A stretch of 64,000 nt of DNA from Sinisalibacter aestuarii (GTDB taxonomy: Bacteria > Pseudomonadota > Alphaproteobacteria > Rhodobacterales > Rhodobacteraceae), in contig NZ_BROH01000010.1 of assembly GCF_027923545.1 (NCBI RefSeq), forward strand, positions 1-64,000, written 5' to 3'. Below the pieces are notes generated by a model. That model searched no databases and was not told where the DNA came from. It saw nothing but the letters and a program-made list of their open reading frames with translations. Positions 17,327-25,389 of the stretch are shown here, one piece after another (position 1 is the first letter of the stretch; each line of letters opens with the position of its first letter). The position numbers were made by a program, and so were the translations under genes.

Positions 17327-17336
17327 CTTTTGTTAA
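17323..17336. promoter_or_regulatory. FNR/Dnr-like box at nnrS stop with no gene behind it
   Basis: TTGAC, TTTT, GTTAA overlaps the nnrS stop codon. It has the TTGA-like half-sites and 4-base spacer of an FNR-type box with imperfect symmetry at the inner bases. No plausible gene follows on the plus strand before the convergent dnr-type gene, so it may be a relic, may drive a small RNA, or may be chance. Confidence 0.35.
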
Positions 17337-17555
17337 GGACCGGCAGGCGCCCTGCGCCGAGACTTTTTTCGTGCACCGCCACGGCGGGGAGCTCTCCCGT
17401 GCGCCCCTGCGGGCGCCCGGCCCCGCCAATCCCGTCATATGGGCGGGCGGCGTCAGGTCCAGGCAACCGTCCCACTGAGGTCCGACAAGGACGGCGGCCG
17501 AGACGGGAAGGGAGCGGCGGTCACCGCTTCCTTCCACCCTGTCACGGCGCGAAGC
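17337..17555. other. Intergenic stretch between convergent nnrS and dnr-type gene
   Basis: 219 bases without a supported gene. It contains a TTTTTT run near 17364-17369 and GC-rich inverted segments around 17395-17430 that could act as a terminator for either neighbour. Open frames here are antisense shadows of the dnr-type gene. A small RNA driven from the box at 17323-17336 is possible but unsupported. Confidence 0.4.
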
Positions 17556-18257
17556 TCAATCCCGGTGCCAGGATTCGGCCCGGTCGCGCTCGGCATAGGC
17601 GCGCAGCGCCTGCACATCCTCGATTTCAGCGAAATTCTGGCTCACCTGCACGCCCTGTTCCTTGAGCTTTGAAAAGGCCCGGCTCAGGCTTTCGGGCTTC
17701 ATCCCGAGACGCCCGGCGATCAGCACCTTGTCATAGGGCAATTGCACCGAGCAGGGGCCGATATTCGTCTTGGTGAGATCAAGCAGAAAATCCGCCAGCC
17801 GCTGCGGCCCGGTCTGGGCCTTGAGCTGTTCGATCTGGGCCACGAGATGGTGCAGATGCGCATAGGTCGCGGTGAGCATCGAGATGGCCACTTCGGGGCT
17901 GTTATAGAGCTGTTTGCGCAACTCGTTGGCCTCGATCCGCATCACCGTCGCATCGGTCGCGGTGCCGGCGAAGACCGGATAGCGCGTGCCCTGCAGGGCG
18001 ACGGCCTCGCCGAAGCTCTGCCCTTTGGTAAACACGCCCACCACCGCCTCCGAGCCGGAGGGGGCGATCCGATAGAGCTTGATCCAGCCGTCGATCACGA
18101 TGTGGATCGCATCGGCAGGATCGTCCTGCGAAAAGATCGTCGCGCCACGCTCCCAATGCGTGACCGAGGCGCGCGCCAGCACCACCTCGACCACGGAATC
18201 AGGTGCGGTTGAAAGCAACGCGGCCTGCCGCGCGACCTCGATATATTCCCGTTTCAT
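17556..18257 (-). CDS. Crp/Fnr-family regulator, Dnr/NnrR type
   Basis: 233-residue CRP/FNR-type activator. An N-terminal cyclic-nucleotide-like beta-barrel (DAIHIVIDGWIKLYRIAPSG, about residues 48-67, and GQSFGEAVALQG) leads through the dimer helix (LHHLVAQIEQLKAQTGPQRL) to the helix-turn-helix IAGRLGMKPESLSRAFSKL (about 176-194). There is no N-terminal cysteine cluster, so it is not an oxygen-sensing FNR. The Dnr/NnrR group senses NO through haem, and the PYDKVLIAGRLGMKPESLS segment is characteristic of it. The MKREYIEVA start was chosen over a longer frame lacking barrel homology. It likely controls nnrS through the FNR-like boxes. Confidence 0.82.
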   Translation of the reverse strand: MKREYIEVARQAALLSTAPDSVVEVVLARASVTHWERGATIFSQDDPADAIHIVIDGWIKLYRIAPSGSEAVVGVFTKGQSFGEAVALQGTRYPVFAGTATDATVMRIEANELRKQLYNSPEVAISMLTATYAHLHHLVAQIEQLKAQTGPQRLADFLLDLTKTNIGPCSVQLPYDKVLIAGRLGMKPESLSRAFSKLKEQGVQVSQNFAEIEDVQALRAYAERDRAESWHRD

Positions 18258-18489
18258 TCGGCAACTCGAAGTTTGGGTCCGTACAGACTTCGATCGCGGG
18301 GCGGTGACCCCGCAGACACTAACGTGATCGCAGACCGCGCCGGCAAACACAAGCACACCCTGGAGGAAAGACCGCAATCGCGACTGGCAGGCGCAGCGCG
18401 CCGGTGTAATTCGCCTCTGTCATCGCCCGGCCACCGGGGGCAGGCCGGTCGCGCAGCATCCCGGGAAAGGCGGGCCTCAGCAGACTGCG

Positions 18490-18645
18490 CTGCGCGAAAG
18501 GCGCGCCTAAACTCACGTCACTCATGACTGCCGGCACATCGTGCTCCGAGAGCAGCCGCGTCAGATGCGGATAACTGGCGTGGTTGAACACGATGAAGCC
18601 AGTGTCCACGGACTGATCGCCCCGCCGCTGTTTCGCATCTGACAA
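18490..18645 (-). pseudogene. Fragment of an FAD-dependent amine-oxidase-like protein
   Basis: About 45 codons, DQSVDTGFIVFNHASYPHLT followed by RLLSEHDVPAVMSDVSLGA, match the segment after the FAD-binding domain in NAD(P)/FAD-dependent amine oxidoreductases (VDTGFIVYN...YPNLT...LGVPT..SDMSF in relatives). The N-terminal Rossmann motif and all downstream parts are missing, and the frame then runs into unrelated sequence. It is a stranded gene fragment between the dnr-type gene and sitD. The flanks (18258-18489) hold no recognisable gene. Confidence 0.6.
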
Positions 18646-18654
18646 GGGCGCCGG

Positions 18655-19458
18655 TCAGGCGCGCCGCAACAGCGCAATGAGAAACATCGTCATGAGCGCC
18701 AGCACGATGGTCGGGGCCGGGGCGCTGTCGAGCCAGAAGCTCGCATAGATCCCTGTGACCCCGGCCAGCAAAGCGGCGGCGACGGCAACCGCCATCATCG
18801 CGGGAAAGCGGCGCGTCAGCAGAAAGGCGATGGCGCCGGGGGCGATCAGGAAGGCAATGGCAAGGATGATCCCGACCGAGGAGAGCATCGCCACGATGGT
18901 GGCCGACAGCAGGATGAGCAGCCCGTAATGCAGCAGCGTGGTGCGCAGCCCGATCATCCGCGCCTGCACCGGGTCGAAGGCATGGGCGAGCAGATCGCGC
19001 CAGACCAGCGCGAGCACCAGCGCCACCGCGCCGGCGATCAGCCCGGAGGTCCACAGATCGCCCGCGCCGACGCCGAGCATGTTGCCAAACAGGATATGGT
19101 CGAGATGCATATCGGTCTCGATCCTTGTGTAGATCACCACGCCAAGGCCGAACATGCCGGAAAAGACCACGCCCAGCACCGTATCCTGCTTCACCCGGCT
19201 GTGCTCCTGGATGAACCCCGCGCCGAGCGCCATCACCATGCCCGCGGCGAAAGCGCCGATCAGCAGGGGGATACCGGCGGCATAGGCCAGCACCACGCCG
19301 GGCAGCACCGCGTGCGAGGTGGCGTCGCCCATCAGCGACCAGCCCTTGAGCACGAGAAAGGCCGAGAGCATCGCCGCGGCGGGCGCGATCAGCACGGTAA
19401 TCAGAAAGGCGTTCTGCATGAAAGGGAACTGAAAGGGCAGCAGCAGCGCGTCAATCAT
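18655..19458 (-). CDS. sitD: SitD, manganese/iron ABC transporter permease
   Basis: 267-residue ABC-3 family permease. Segments AAAMLSAFLVLKGWSLMGDA and TSHAVLPGVVLAYAAGIPLL are the conserved start of the family, and DMHLDHILFGNMLGVGAGDL is typical of SitD. About eight membrane helices are present. It follows sitC with a 4-base overlap and is the last gene of sitABCD. The C-terminus ends LIALLRRA, with no fused domain. Zinc permeases (ZnuB) are similar, but two permease genes plus the regulator type point to Mn(II)/Fe(II). Confidence 0.88.
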   Translation of the reverse strand: MIDALLLPFQFPFMQNAFLITVLIAPAAAMLSAFLVLKGWSLMGDATSHAVLPGVVLAYAAGIPLLIGAFAAGMVMALGAGFIQEHSRVKQDTVLGVVFSGMFGLGVVIYTRIETDMHLDHILFGNMLGVGAGDLWTSGLIAGAVALVLALVWRDLLAHAFDPVQARMIGLRTTLLHYGLLILLSATIVAMLSSVGIILAIAFLIAPGAIAFLLTRRFPAMMAVAVAAALLAGVTGIYASFWLDSAPAPTIVLALMTMFLIALLRRA

Positions 19459-20312
19459 GCGGCCTCCGTCCGGGCCACGCGGGCCCGGCGCCGGGCCGCC
19501 AGCATCCCGTGGGTCGGCGCGAAGACGAAGGCGGCGAGGAACAGGGCCGTTTGCAGCGTGACGATCACGCCGCCGGTCGCCCCGTCGAGAAAATAACTCA
19601 GATAGGCGCCGAACCCGGAGGTCACCGTGCCGATGGCCACCGAAATCCCGATCAGACGCGGGAAGCGGTCGGTCAGCAGGTAGGCGGTGGCGCCGGGGGT
19701 GACGACGAGCGCGATCACCAGAAACGCGCCCACCGTTTGCATCGCGGCCACGGTGGAGGCGGCAAGCAGGGTGAAGAACACCACCCTGAGCGCCCCGGCA
19801 TTGAGCCCGATCGAGCGGGCATGGGCCTCGTCAAAGAACACCGCCAGCAGATCGCGCCACTTCGCCAGCAGGATCAGCAGTGAGATGCCGCCGATGATCG
19901 CAAGTTGCAGCGTGTCACCGGGCGAGATCGCCAGCACATTGCCCATGATGATGGTCTGGACCGACACCGCCATCGGGTTCAGCGAGACCATGAACAGCCC
20001 CAGCCCGAAGAAGGAGGTGAAGATGAGGCCGATCACCGCATCCTCCTTCAACCCCGAACGCGATTGGAGAAACAGCATCGCCAGCGCCGCCAGCCCGCCC
20101 GACAGGAACGCGCCGAGCGCGAAGGGCAGGCCCAGCATATAGGCCCCGGCAACGCCCGGCACCACGGAATGCGAAAGCGCATCGCCGATCAGCGACCAGC
20201 CCTTGAGCATCAGATAGGCGGAGAGAAACGCGCAAACCGCGCCGACAAGCGCGGTGACCCAGATCGCGTTGGTCATATAGCCATAGGCGAAGGGTTCCAG
20301 CAGCAGGCTCAT
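19455..20312 (-). CDS. sitC: SitC, manganese/iron ABC transporter permease
   Basis: 285-residue ABC-3 family permease paralogous to the neighbouring SitD. MSLLLEPFAYGYMTNAIWVT begins the protein, followed by LSAYLMLKGWSLIGDALSHS and VVPGVAGAYMLGLPFALGAF. Eight or so hydrophobic helices, with a basic C-terminal tail (RRRARVARTEAA). It forms the heterodimeric channel with SitD. It is coupled by 4-base overlaps to sitB upstream and sitD downstream. Confidence 0.88.
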   Translation of the reverse strand: MSLLLEPFAYGYMTNAIWVTALVGAVCAFLSAYLMLKGWSLIGDALSHSVVPGVAGAYMLGLPFALGAFLSGGLAALAMLFLQSRSGLKEDAVIGLIFTSFFGLGLFMVSLNPMAVSVQTIIMGNVLAISPGDTLQLAIIGGISLLILLAKWRDLLAVFFDEAHARSIGLNAGALRVVFFTLLAASTVAAMQTVGAFLVIALVVTPGATAYLLTDRFPRLIGISVAIGTVTSGFGAYLSYFLDGATGGVIVTLQTALFLAAFVFAPTHGMLAARRRARVARTEAA

Positions 20313-21160
20313 TCGCCGCCCTCCAGCCTGCGGGTGCGCTGGTCATAGACCACGAGCGGGCGCTCGTCGTCGGTGATCACTTCAAGCCGGCGCGGGTCGT
20401 CGTCGTCGTGCAGCCGCTTGCCTTCCAGCAGGAAGTGGCGCAGCACGCCGCCAAAGGCGTCCTGCAGATTGTCGGGGGTAAAAACCTCGTCGGTCGGCCC
20501 ATGGGCCAGCACCGTGCCTTTCACCAGCACCACCCGGTCGCAAAACTCCGGCACCGAGCCGAGATTATGGGTGGCCACCAGCATCACCCGGCCCTCGCCC
20601 CGCAAGTCGCGCAGCAGGGCGACGATCTGCTCCTCGGTCTGCACATCCACCCCGGTAAAGGGCTCGTCGAGCAGGATCACCCGCGCATCCTGCGCCAGCG
20701 CCCGGGCGAGGAAGACGCGCTTTTTCTGCCCGCCCGACAGCTCGCCGATCTGCCGGTGGCGATACGGGGTCATCCCGACCCGCGCCAGAGCGGCATCCAC
20801 CGCCGCGCGGTCGGCCGGCCGGGGGCGGCGCAACAGGCCCATATGGCCGTAGCGCCCCATCATCACCACGTCTTCCACCAGCACCGGAAACGACCAGTCC
20901 ACCTCCTCGGCCTGCGGCACATAGGCCACCGCCTGGGCCTTCATCGCCGCGCGCACCGGCTGGCCGAGAATCTCCACCGTTCCGCGCGCCACCGGCACAA
21001 AGCCCATCAGCGCCTTGAACAGCGTCGATTTACCCGCCCCGTTCACCCCCACCAGCGCAGTGATGGTGCCGGTTGGAACGGCGAAACTGGCATCGCTGAG
21101 CGCCGTGAAGCCGTTGCGATAGGTCACCGTGAGGCCCGCTGCGCGGATACCGTCCGTCAT
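20309..21160 (-). CDS. sitB: SitB, manganese/iron ABC transporter ATPase
   Basis: 283-residue ABC ATPase. Walker A is LVGVNGAGKSTLFKALMG (about residue 37), the Q-loop segment VAYVPQAEEVDWSFPVLVED is typical of the metal-transport (MntB/SitB) group, the signature is LSGGQKKRVFLARALAQ, and Walker B is VILLDEPFTGVD. A C-terminal extension after VLRHFLLEGKRL carries a DDDD run, possibly a metal-sensing or simply acidic tail. It is translationally coupled to sitA and sitC. Confidence 0.92.
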   Translation of the reverse strand: MTDGIRAAGLTVTYRNGFTALSDASFAVPTGTITALVGVNGAGKSTLFKALMGFVPVARGTVEILGQPVRAAMKAQAVAYVPQAEEVDWSFPVLVEDVVMMGRYGHMGLLRRPRPADRAAVDAALARVGMTPYRHRQIGELSGGQKKRVFLARALAQDARVILLDEPFTGVDVQTEEQIVALLRDLRGEGRVMLVATHNLGSVPEFCDRVVLVKGTVLAHGPTDEVFTPDNLQDAFGGVLRHFLLEGKRLHDDDDPRRLEVITDDERPLVVYDQRTRRLEGGE

Positions 21161-22044
21161 TCCCTGAGTCCGTTCACGATGGTTTCGGATGTCACCCGCA
21201 GCAGATCGAGATAGCTCGGCACCGGCCCGTCCGGCTCCGACAGGCTGTCGACATAGAGCACCCCGCCATAGGCGGCCCCGGTCTCGCGGGCGATCTGCCT
21301 CGCCGGCTTGTCCGACACCGTGCTTTCGGAAAAGACCACGGGAATGTCATGCGCCCGCACCGCGTCGATCACCGCGCGCACCTGTTGCGGCGTGCCCTGG
21401 GCATCGGCATTGATCGGCCAGAGAAAGAGCTCCGTCAGCCCGAAATCCCGCGCGAGATACGAAAAGGCGCCTTCCGAGGTCACCAGCCAGCGGCGATCTT
21501 CCGGCAGCGCCAGCGCCGCATCGCGCAGCGGGCCGATCATGGCGGCGATCTCGGCCTTGTAGGCATCGGCATTGGCGGCGTAGATCCCGGCATTGTCCGG
21601 GTCTTCCGCCGCCATCGCGGCGGCGATGTTGTCGACATAGATCAGCGCCGACGAGAGCGCCATCCAGCCATGCGGATTGGGCTTGCCGTCGTAATCTCCG
21701 CCGGCGATCGGCATCGGCTCGACCCCGTCCGAGACCACCGCCGCCGGTACATCGGCGAGATTGGCAAAGAACTGCTCGAACCAGCGCTCCAGATTCAGCC
21801 CGTTCCACAGGATCAGATCGGCATCCTGCGCCCTGATCAGATCGCGCGGGGTCGGTTGGTAGCCGTGGATCTCGGCGCCGGGCCTGGTGATCGAAACCAC
21901 CTCGGCCGCCTCCCCCGCCACATTCTGCGCCATGTCGGCGATCACGGTGAAGGTGGTCACCACCTTGAGCTTTTCGTCGGCGGCAGGAGCCGGAGCGGTA
22001 AGGAAGGTGGCGGCGAGGATCAGCGCCAATCGTCGAATCTGCAT
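21157..22044 (-). CDS. sitA: SitA, periplasmic manganese/iron binding protein
   Basis: 295-residue cluster 9 (ZnuA/TroA-like) metal-binding protein. A signal peptide MQIRRLALILAATFLTAPAPA leads the protein. LKVVTTFTVIADMAQNVAG, the first ligand region GAEIHGYQPTPRDL, PHGWMALSSALIYVDNI (second His) and the later VVFSESTVSDKPARQIA (Glu) and VLYVDSLSEPDG (Asp) supply the four metal ligands of Mn/Fe binders. The absence of a long His-rich loop argues against a zinc-specific ZnuA. It is the first gene of sitABCD, facing a Fur-family regulator across a region with inverted repeats. Confidence 0.9.
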   Translation of the reverse strand: MQIRRLALILAATFLTAPAPAADEKLKVVTTFTVIADMAQNVAGEAAEVVSITRPGAEIHGYQPTPRDLIRAQDADLILWNGLNLERWFEQFFANLADVPAAVVSDGVEPMPIAGGDYDGKPNPHGWMALSSALIYVDNIAAAMAAEDPDNAGIYAANADAYKAEIAAMIGPLRDAALALPEDRRWLVTSEGAFSYLARDFGLTELFLWPINADAQGTPQQVRAVIDAVRAHDIPVVFSESTVSDKPARQIARETGAAYGGVLYVDSLSEPDGPVPSYLDLLRVTSETIVNGLRE

Positions 22045-22092
22045 GGGGACTCCCTAAGTCCGGTTCACCCTTCCTGCATCTAGGAATGACTT

Positions 22093-22126
22093 GCAACTGT
22101 CAAGCCAGTTGCGAACGATTTGCAAC
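22093..22126. promoter_or_regulatory. Overlapping inverted repeats, candidate Mur/Fur operator
   Basis: GCAACT-N8-AGTTGC (22093-22112) overlaps a second dyad, GTTGC-N9-GCAAC (22108-22126). The pair lies between divergent sitA and the Fur-family gene, within 50 bases of each start. TGCAA-containing dyads are known as manganese-responsive Mur sites in alphaproteobacteria. Assignment is inferred. Confidence 0.6.
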
Positions 22127-22167
22127 AAGAGCTTGCCGCGCACACCCGGCTATGGAACAGTCGCACC

Positions 22168-22596
22168 ATGACGAAAGCAGAGAAACGCACCCTGAGACTG
22201 ACCGACGCGCTGCGCCATGCCGGGGTGCGGATCACCCGCCAGCGCGCGGCGCTTCTTGATGTTCTGGCCGAGGCCGACGACCACCCCGACGCGCCGGAGT
22301 TGCAGCGCCGGGCCGAGGCGCAGGTGCCGGGGATTTCGTTGTCGACGGTTTATCGCACGCTCACCGCGCTGGAGGAGCAAGGGGTCATCCTGCGCCACAT
22401 GTTCGGGGGTGCTCCGGCCCGGTTCGAACATGCCGAGACGGCGCACCACGATCATATGATCGACATCGACACCGGCGAGGTGGTCGAATTCTGCTCCGAC
22501 CGGATCGAGCAGCTCCAGGCCGACATCGCCGCCGAGCTTGGCTATGAGATCGTCCATCACCGGATGGAGCTCTACGTCCGCAAGAGACCATCGTGA
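22168..22596 (+). CDS. mur: Fur-family metal regulator, Mur type
   Basis: 142-residue Fur-superfamily repressor. The winged-helix domain includes [20 protein letters not shown] and the recognition region [19 protein letters not shown]. The metal site keeps [20 protein letters not shown], in which the CxxC structural zinc motif of E. coli Fur is replaced by Asp-x-Asp, as in alphaproteobacterial Fur/Mur proteins. There is no His-rich haem motif of Irr. Divergence from sitABCD across TGCAA dyads suggests a manganese uptake regulator. The MTKAEKRTL start was chosen; the longer frame enters the operator. Confidence 0.82.
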   Translation: MTKAEKRTLRLTDALRHAGVRITRQRAALLDVLAEADDHPDAPELQRRAEAQVPGISLSTVYRTLTALEEQGVILRHMFGGAPARFEHAETAHHDHMIDIDTGEVVEFCSDRIEQLQADIAAELGYEIVHHRMELYVRKRPS

Positions 22597-22677
22597 GCGA
22601 CCGGCACCCGCCGGACTGGCCGCATCGCCCCCGCGCCCGGATATGGCCTTACGTCAGGCCGCGCCCTGCGGCGGTGT

Positions 22678-23430
22678 TCAGACCAGAACCACCGGCGCAC
22701 CGTTGACGTGGTGCACGCCGGCTTCGGTGCCGAACGTGTCGCGCAGCATGTCGGCGGTGACCACCTCGGTCGGGTGGCCCGCCTCGGCGATCCGGCCCGC
22801 GCGCATCGTCACAAGGTGGTCGGCATAGGCGCTGGCATAGTTGAGATCGTGCAAGACCACCACGATGGTGCGGCCATGTTCGCGCGCCAGATGTTGCAAA
22901 AGTTGCATCAGCGCGCGGGAACCGGCGATGTCGAGATTGTTCAGCGGCTCGTCGAGCAGCACATAATCGGTGTCCTGCGCATAGGTCATCGCCACCTGCG
23001 CGCGTTGGCGCTGGCCGCCCGAGAGCGTGTCGAGCGGGCGGTCGGCCAGCGCGCCGAGTTCGAAGGCCGCAATCGCCGCCTCCACCTTGGCGTGGTCATC
23101 CCGCCCGGGCCGGCCCTTGTGATAGGGGTAGCGCCCGAACCCCACCAGTTCGCGCACCGTCAGCCGGGGCGCGGCATCGGCGGTTTGCGGCAGGATCGCC
23201 AGTTTGCGCGCCAACTCGTCGGAGCGGCAGGCACCGACCTCGAGATCGTCCACCACGATCCGCCCGCCTTGCAGCGGCGCGAGCCGGGCGATCAGCGACA
23301 AGAGCGTGGACTTGCCCGCGCCGTTCGCGCCCACCAGCGCGGTGATGCCGCCGCGCGGGATGTCGAGGCTGATATCGTGCAGGACCGGCGCGGCGCCATG
23401 GGCGAAGGAGACGTTTTCGATGCGGATCAT
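22678..23430 (-). CDS. Siderophore-type ABC transporter ATPase
   Basis: 250-residue FecE/FatE-type ATPase. Walker A is LVGANGAGKSTLLSLIARL (about residue 33), the Q-loop LPQTADAAPRLTVRELVGFG, signature LSGGQRQRAQVAMTYAQ and Walker B VLLDEPLNNLD. It powers ferric siderophore uptake together with the two permeases and binding protein upstream in the same operon, overlapping the adjacent permease by 4 bases. It ends about 80 bases from the convergent mur gene. A haem transporter (HmuV) is less likely because two separate permease genes are present. Confidence 0.9.
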   Translation of the reverse strand: MIRIENVSFAHGAAPVLHDISLDIPRGGITALVGANGAGKSTLLSLIARLAPLQGGRIVVDDLEVGACRSDELARKLAILPQTADAAPRLTVRELVGFGRYPYHKGRPGRDDHAKVEAAIAAFELGALADRPLDTLSGGQRQRAQVAMTYAQDTDYVLLDEPLNNLDIAGSRALMQLLQHLAREHGRTIVVVLHDLNYASAYADHLVTMRAGRIAEAGHPTEVVTADMLRDTFGTEAGVHHVNGAPVVLV

Positions 23431-24434
23431 CGGCGCAGACCTTTCAGAAGCAGGATCAGGAAGACGAGGCCGCCGGCGAGGTCGATGATCACCGGCAGCG
23501 GGGTGGAGAGCGCCAGCACGCGCTCCATCAGCGTCTGCCCGCCCACCAGCACGATCCCGGCGGTGAGCCCGGCGGAGGGCAGCAGAACGCCGTGATACGG
23601 CGTGGGCGTGATCAGCCGGGCGAGGCTGACCACCAGCAGGCCGAGAAAGGCGACCGGGCCGACCAGCGCGGTGGAAACCGAGACCATCACCGCGATCAGC
23701 ACCAGCGCCTGGATCTGCCCCCGGCGCGGGTCTTCGCCCAGGTTGATCGCCGCGTCATGGCCGAGCGCGATCACGTCGAGCCGGTGGCGCATGGCCCAGG
23801 CGGCGGCCATCGCGGCGAGCAGCACGACGGCGGAAATCGCCAGCAGGTCGGTGTCGATCTGGGTGAAGCGGGCATAGGAGCCCACCTGGATCACGGCAAA
23901 TTCGTTGGGGTCGATCATCCGTTGGAGGAATGAGGTGAGCGAGCGAAACAGCGTGCCGAAGATGATGCCGGTCAGCACCATCCGCATCAGGTCATGCCCG
24001 GCCCGCCCGAGCAGCGTGCCGAACAGCGCGAGCGAGGCGAGGACGAGCAGCCCGGCATTGACGACGAATATCCCCGTCGGCGGCAGCCGCATCACCCCGT
24101 GCCCGCCGAGCAGGTAGACCGCGCCGGTCAGGATCATCACATAGAGCGCATCGAACCCCATGATCGAGGGGGTGAGAATGCGGTTACGGGTGATGGTCTG
24201 AAACAGCACCGTCGAGGTCGAAACCGCCATGCCGACCAGCACCAGCGCGGCCAGCTTGGCGCCCCGGAAGGGCAGAACGAAGCCCCAGTTGCCGCGCGAC
24301 CCCAGCGTCATGTAAGGCGCGGCGCTGACGGCCAGCAGCAGCGCCAGCAGCGCGAGGCGGCGGGCATTCTGGCCAGGCAGAAGGCGGCGCAGCGGCGCGG
24401 GTGCGGCGCCCGTCAGGCTCAGATCACTTGGCAT
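23427..24434 (-). CDS. Siderophore-type ABC permease (FatC-like)
   Basis: 335-residue FecCD-family permease. The segment LVGMAVSTSTVLFQTITRNR with LTPSIMGFDALYVMILTGAV is the first signature of the family; later VGPVAFLGLLVVSLARLITP and the C-terminal LPVIIDLAGGLVFLILLLKG complete it. About nine helices. The start MPSDLSLTG overlaps the upstream permease gene by 11 bases. The divergent TSTVLFQT variant is typical of the YclP/FatC subgroup that handles catecholate or petrobactin-like siderophores; the substrate here is unknown. Confidence 0.87.
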   Translation of the reverse strand: MPSDLSLTGAAPAPLRRLLPGQNARRLALLALLLAVSAAPYMTLGSRGNWGFVLPFRGAKLAALVLVGMAVSTSTVLFQTITRNRILTPSIMGFDALYVMILTGAVYLLGGHGVMRLPPTGIFVVNAGLLVLASLALFGTLLGRAGHDLMRMVLTGIIFGTLFRSLTSFLQRMIDPNEFAVIQVGSYARFTQIDTDLLAISAVVLLAAMAAAWAMRHRLDVIALGHDAAINLGEDPRRGQIQALVLIAVMVSVSTALVGPVAFLGLLVVSLARLITPTPYHGVLLPSAGLTAGIVLVGGQTLMERVLALSTPLPVIIDLAGGLVFLILLLKGLRR

Positions 24435-25386
24435 GGCGCGGCCCCGAATAGAGCAACCACAGGAAGACCAGCGCGCCGAGCACCCCGAAGACGGTGCCGA
24501 CCGGAATCTCGAACGGATAGCGCAGGAGCCGCCCGAGAATGTCGGAGGCCAGCGTAAGCGCACCGCCCATCAGCGCAGTGAGCGGCAGTGTGGCGCGCAG
24601 ATTGTCGCCGAACCGGCGCGAGACGATATTGGGCACCACCAGCCCGACAAAGGGGATCATCCCCACCGTGACTACGGTGAGCGCGGTGACGATCGAGATC
24701 GCCACCAGCCCGATCAGCACCACCTGCCCGTAATTGAGTCCAAGGCTCACGCTGGCGGTGCGCCCGAGCCCGGCAATGGCGAACTGATCGGCGGCGAAAT
24801 AGGTCAGCACCGCCACCAGCGCGGCGATCCAGAGCAACTCGTAGCGCCCCTTCAGAACGCCGGAAAACTCGCCGGTCATCCAGATGTCGATATATTGCAG
24901 AAGGTCGTATTGGTAGGCCACGAAGGTCACGCCCGCGCCGATGATGCCGCCATAGACCAGCCCCACCAGCGGCACCAGCAGCGGCTGGGTCGGCGGCAGG
25001 CGGCGCACCATGGCGAGAAAGCCGAGCGTGCTGGCCAGCGCCGTGGCCGAGGCCAGCGCCATCTTGGCCATGAGCGGCGCGGCGGGGGTGACGATCACCG
25101 CGATCAGGATGCCCAGCGCCGCGCCCTGCCCGGTGCCCGCCGTCATCGGCTCGACGAAGCGGTTGCGCACCAGCATCTGCATGATCGTGCCCGCCACCGC
25201 CAGCGACGCCCCGGTGATCAGCACCGCCGCCGTGCGCGGGAAGCGGCTGAGCGCCAGCAGGCGCAGCGCTTCGGGGTCGGCGAAAAGATCGCCGGGCGCC
25301 ATGTCGATCACGCCCACGAAAAGCGAGACGGCGGCGAGCGCCAACAGGCCGGTCAGCCAGAGAACCCCCGCCGTCTGCCGTGTCAT
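24424..25386 (-). CDS. Siderophore-type ABC permease (FatD-like)
   Basis: 320-residue FecCD-family permease. ASLAVAGTIMQMLVRNRFVE and PMTAGTGQGAALGILIAVIV form the first signature, and MIPFVGLVVPNIVSRRFGDN with PFEIPVGTVFGVLGALVFLW the C-terminal part. It is the YclN/FatD partner of the downstream permease. It follows the binding-protein gene by 3 bases, so the operon order is binding protein, permease, permease, ATPase. Confidence 0.88.
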   Translation of the reverse strand: MTRQTAGVLWLTGLLALAAVSLFVGVIDMAPGDLFADPEALRLLALSRFPRTAAVLITGASLAVAGTIMQMLVRNRFVEPMTAGTGQGAALGILIAVIVTPAAPLMAKMALASATALASTLGFLAMVRRLPPTQPLLVPLVGLVYGGIIGAGVTFVAYQYDLLQYIDIWMTGEFSGVLKGRYELLWIAALVAVLTYFAADQFAIAGLGRTASVSLGLNYGQVVLIGLVAISIVTALTVVTVGMIPFVGLVVPNIVSRRFGDNLRATLPLTALMGGALTLASDILGRLLRYPFEIPVGTVFGVLGALVFLWLLYSGPRHAK

Positions 25387-25389
25387 CGC

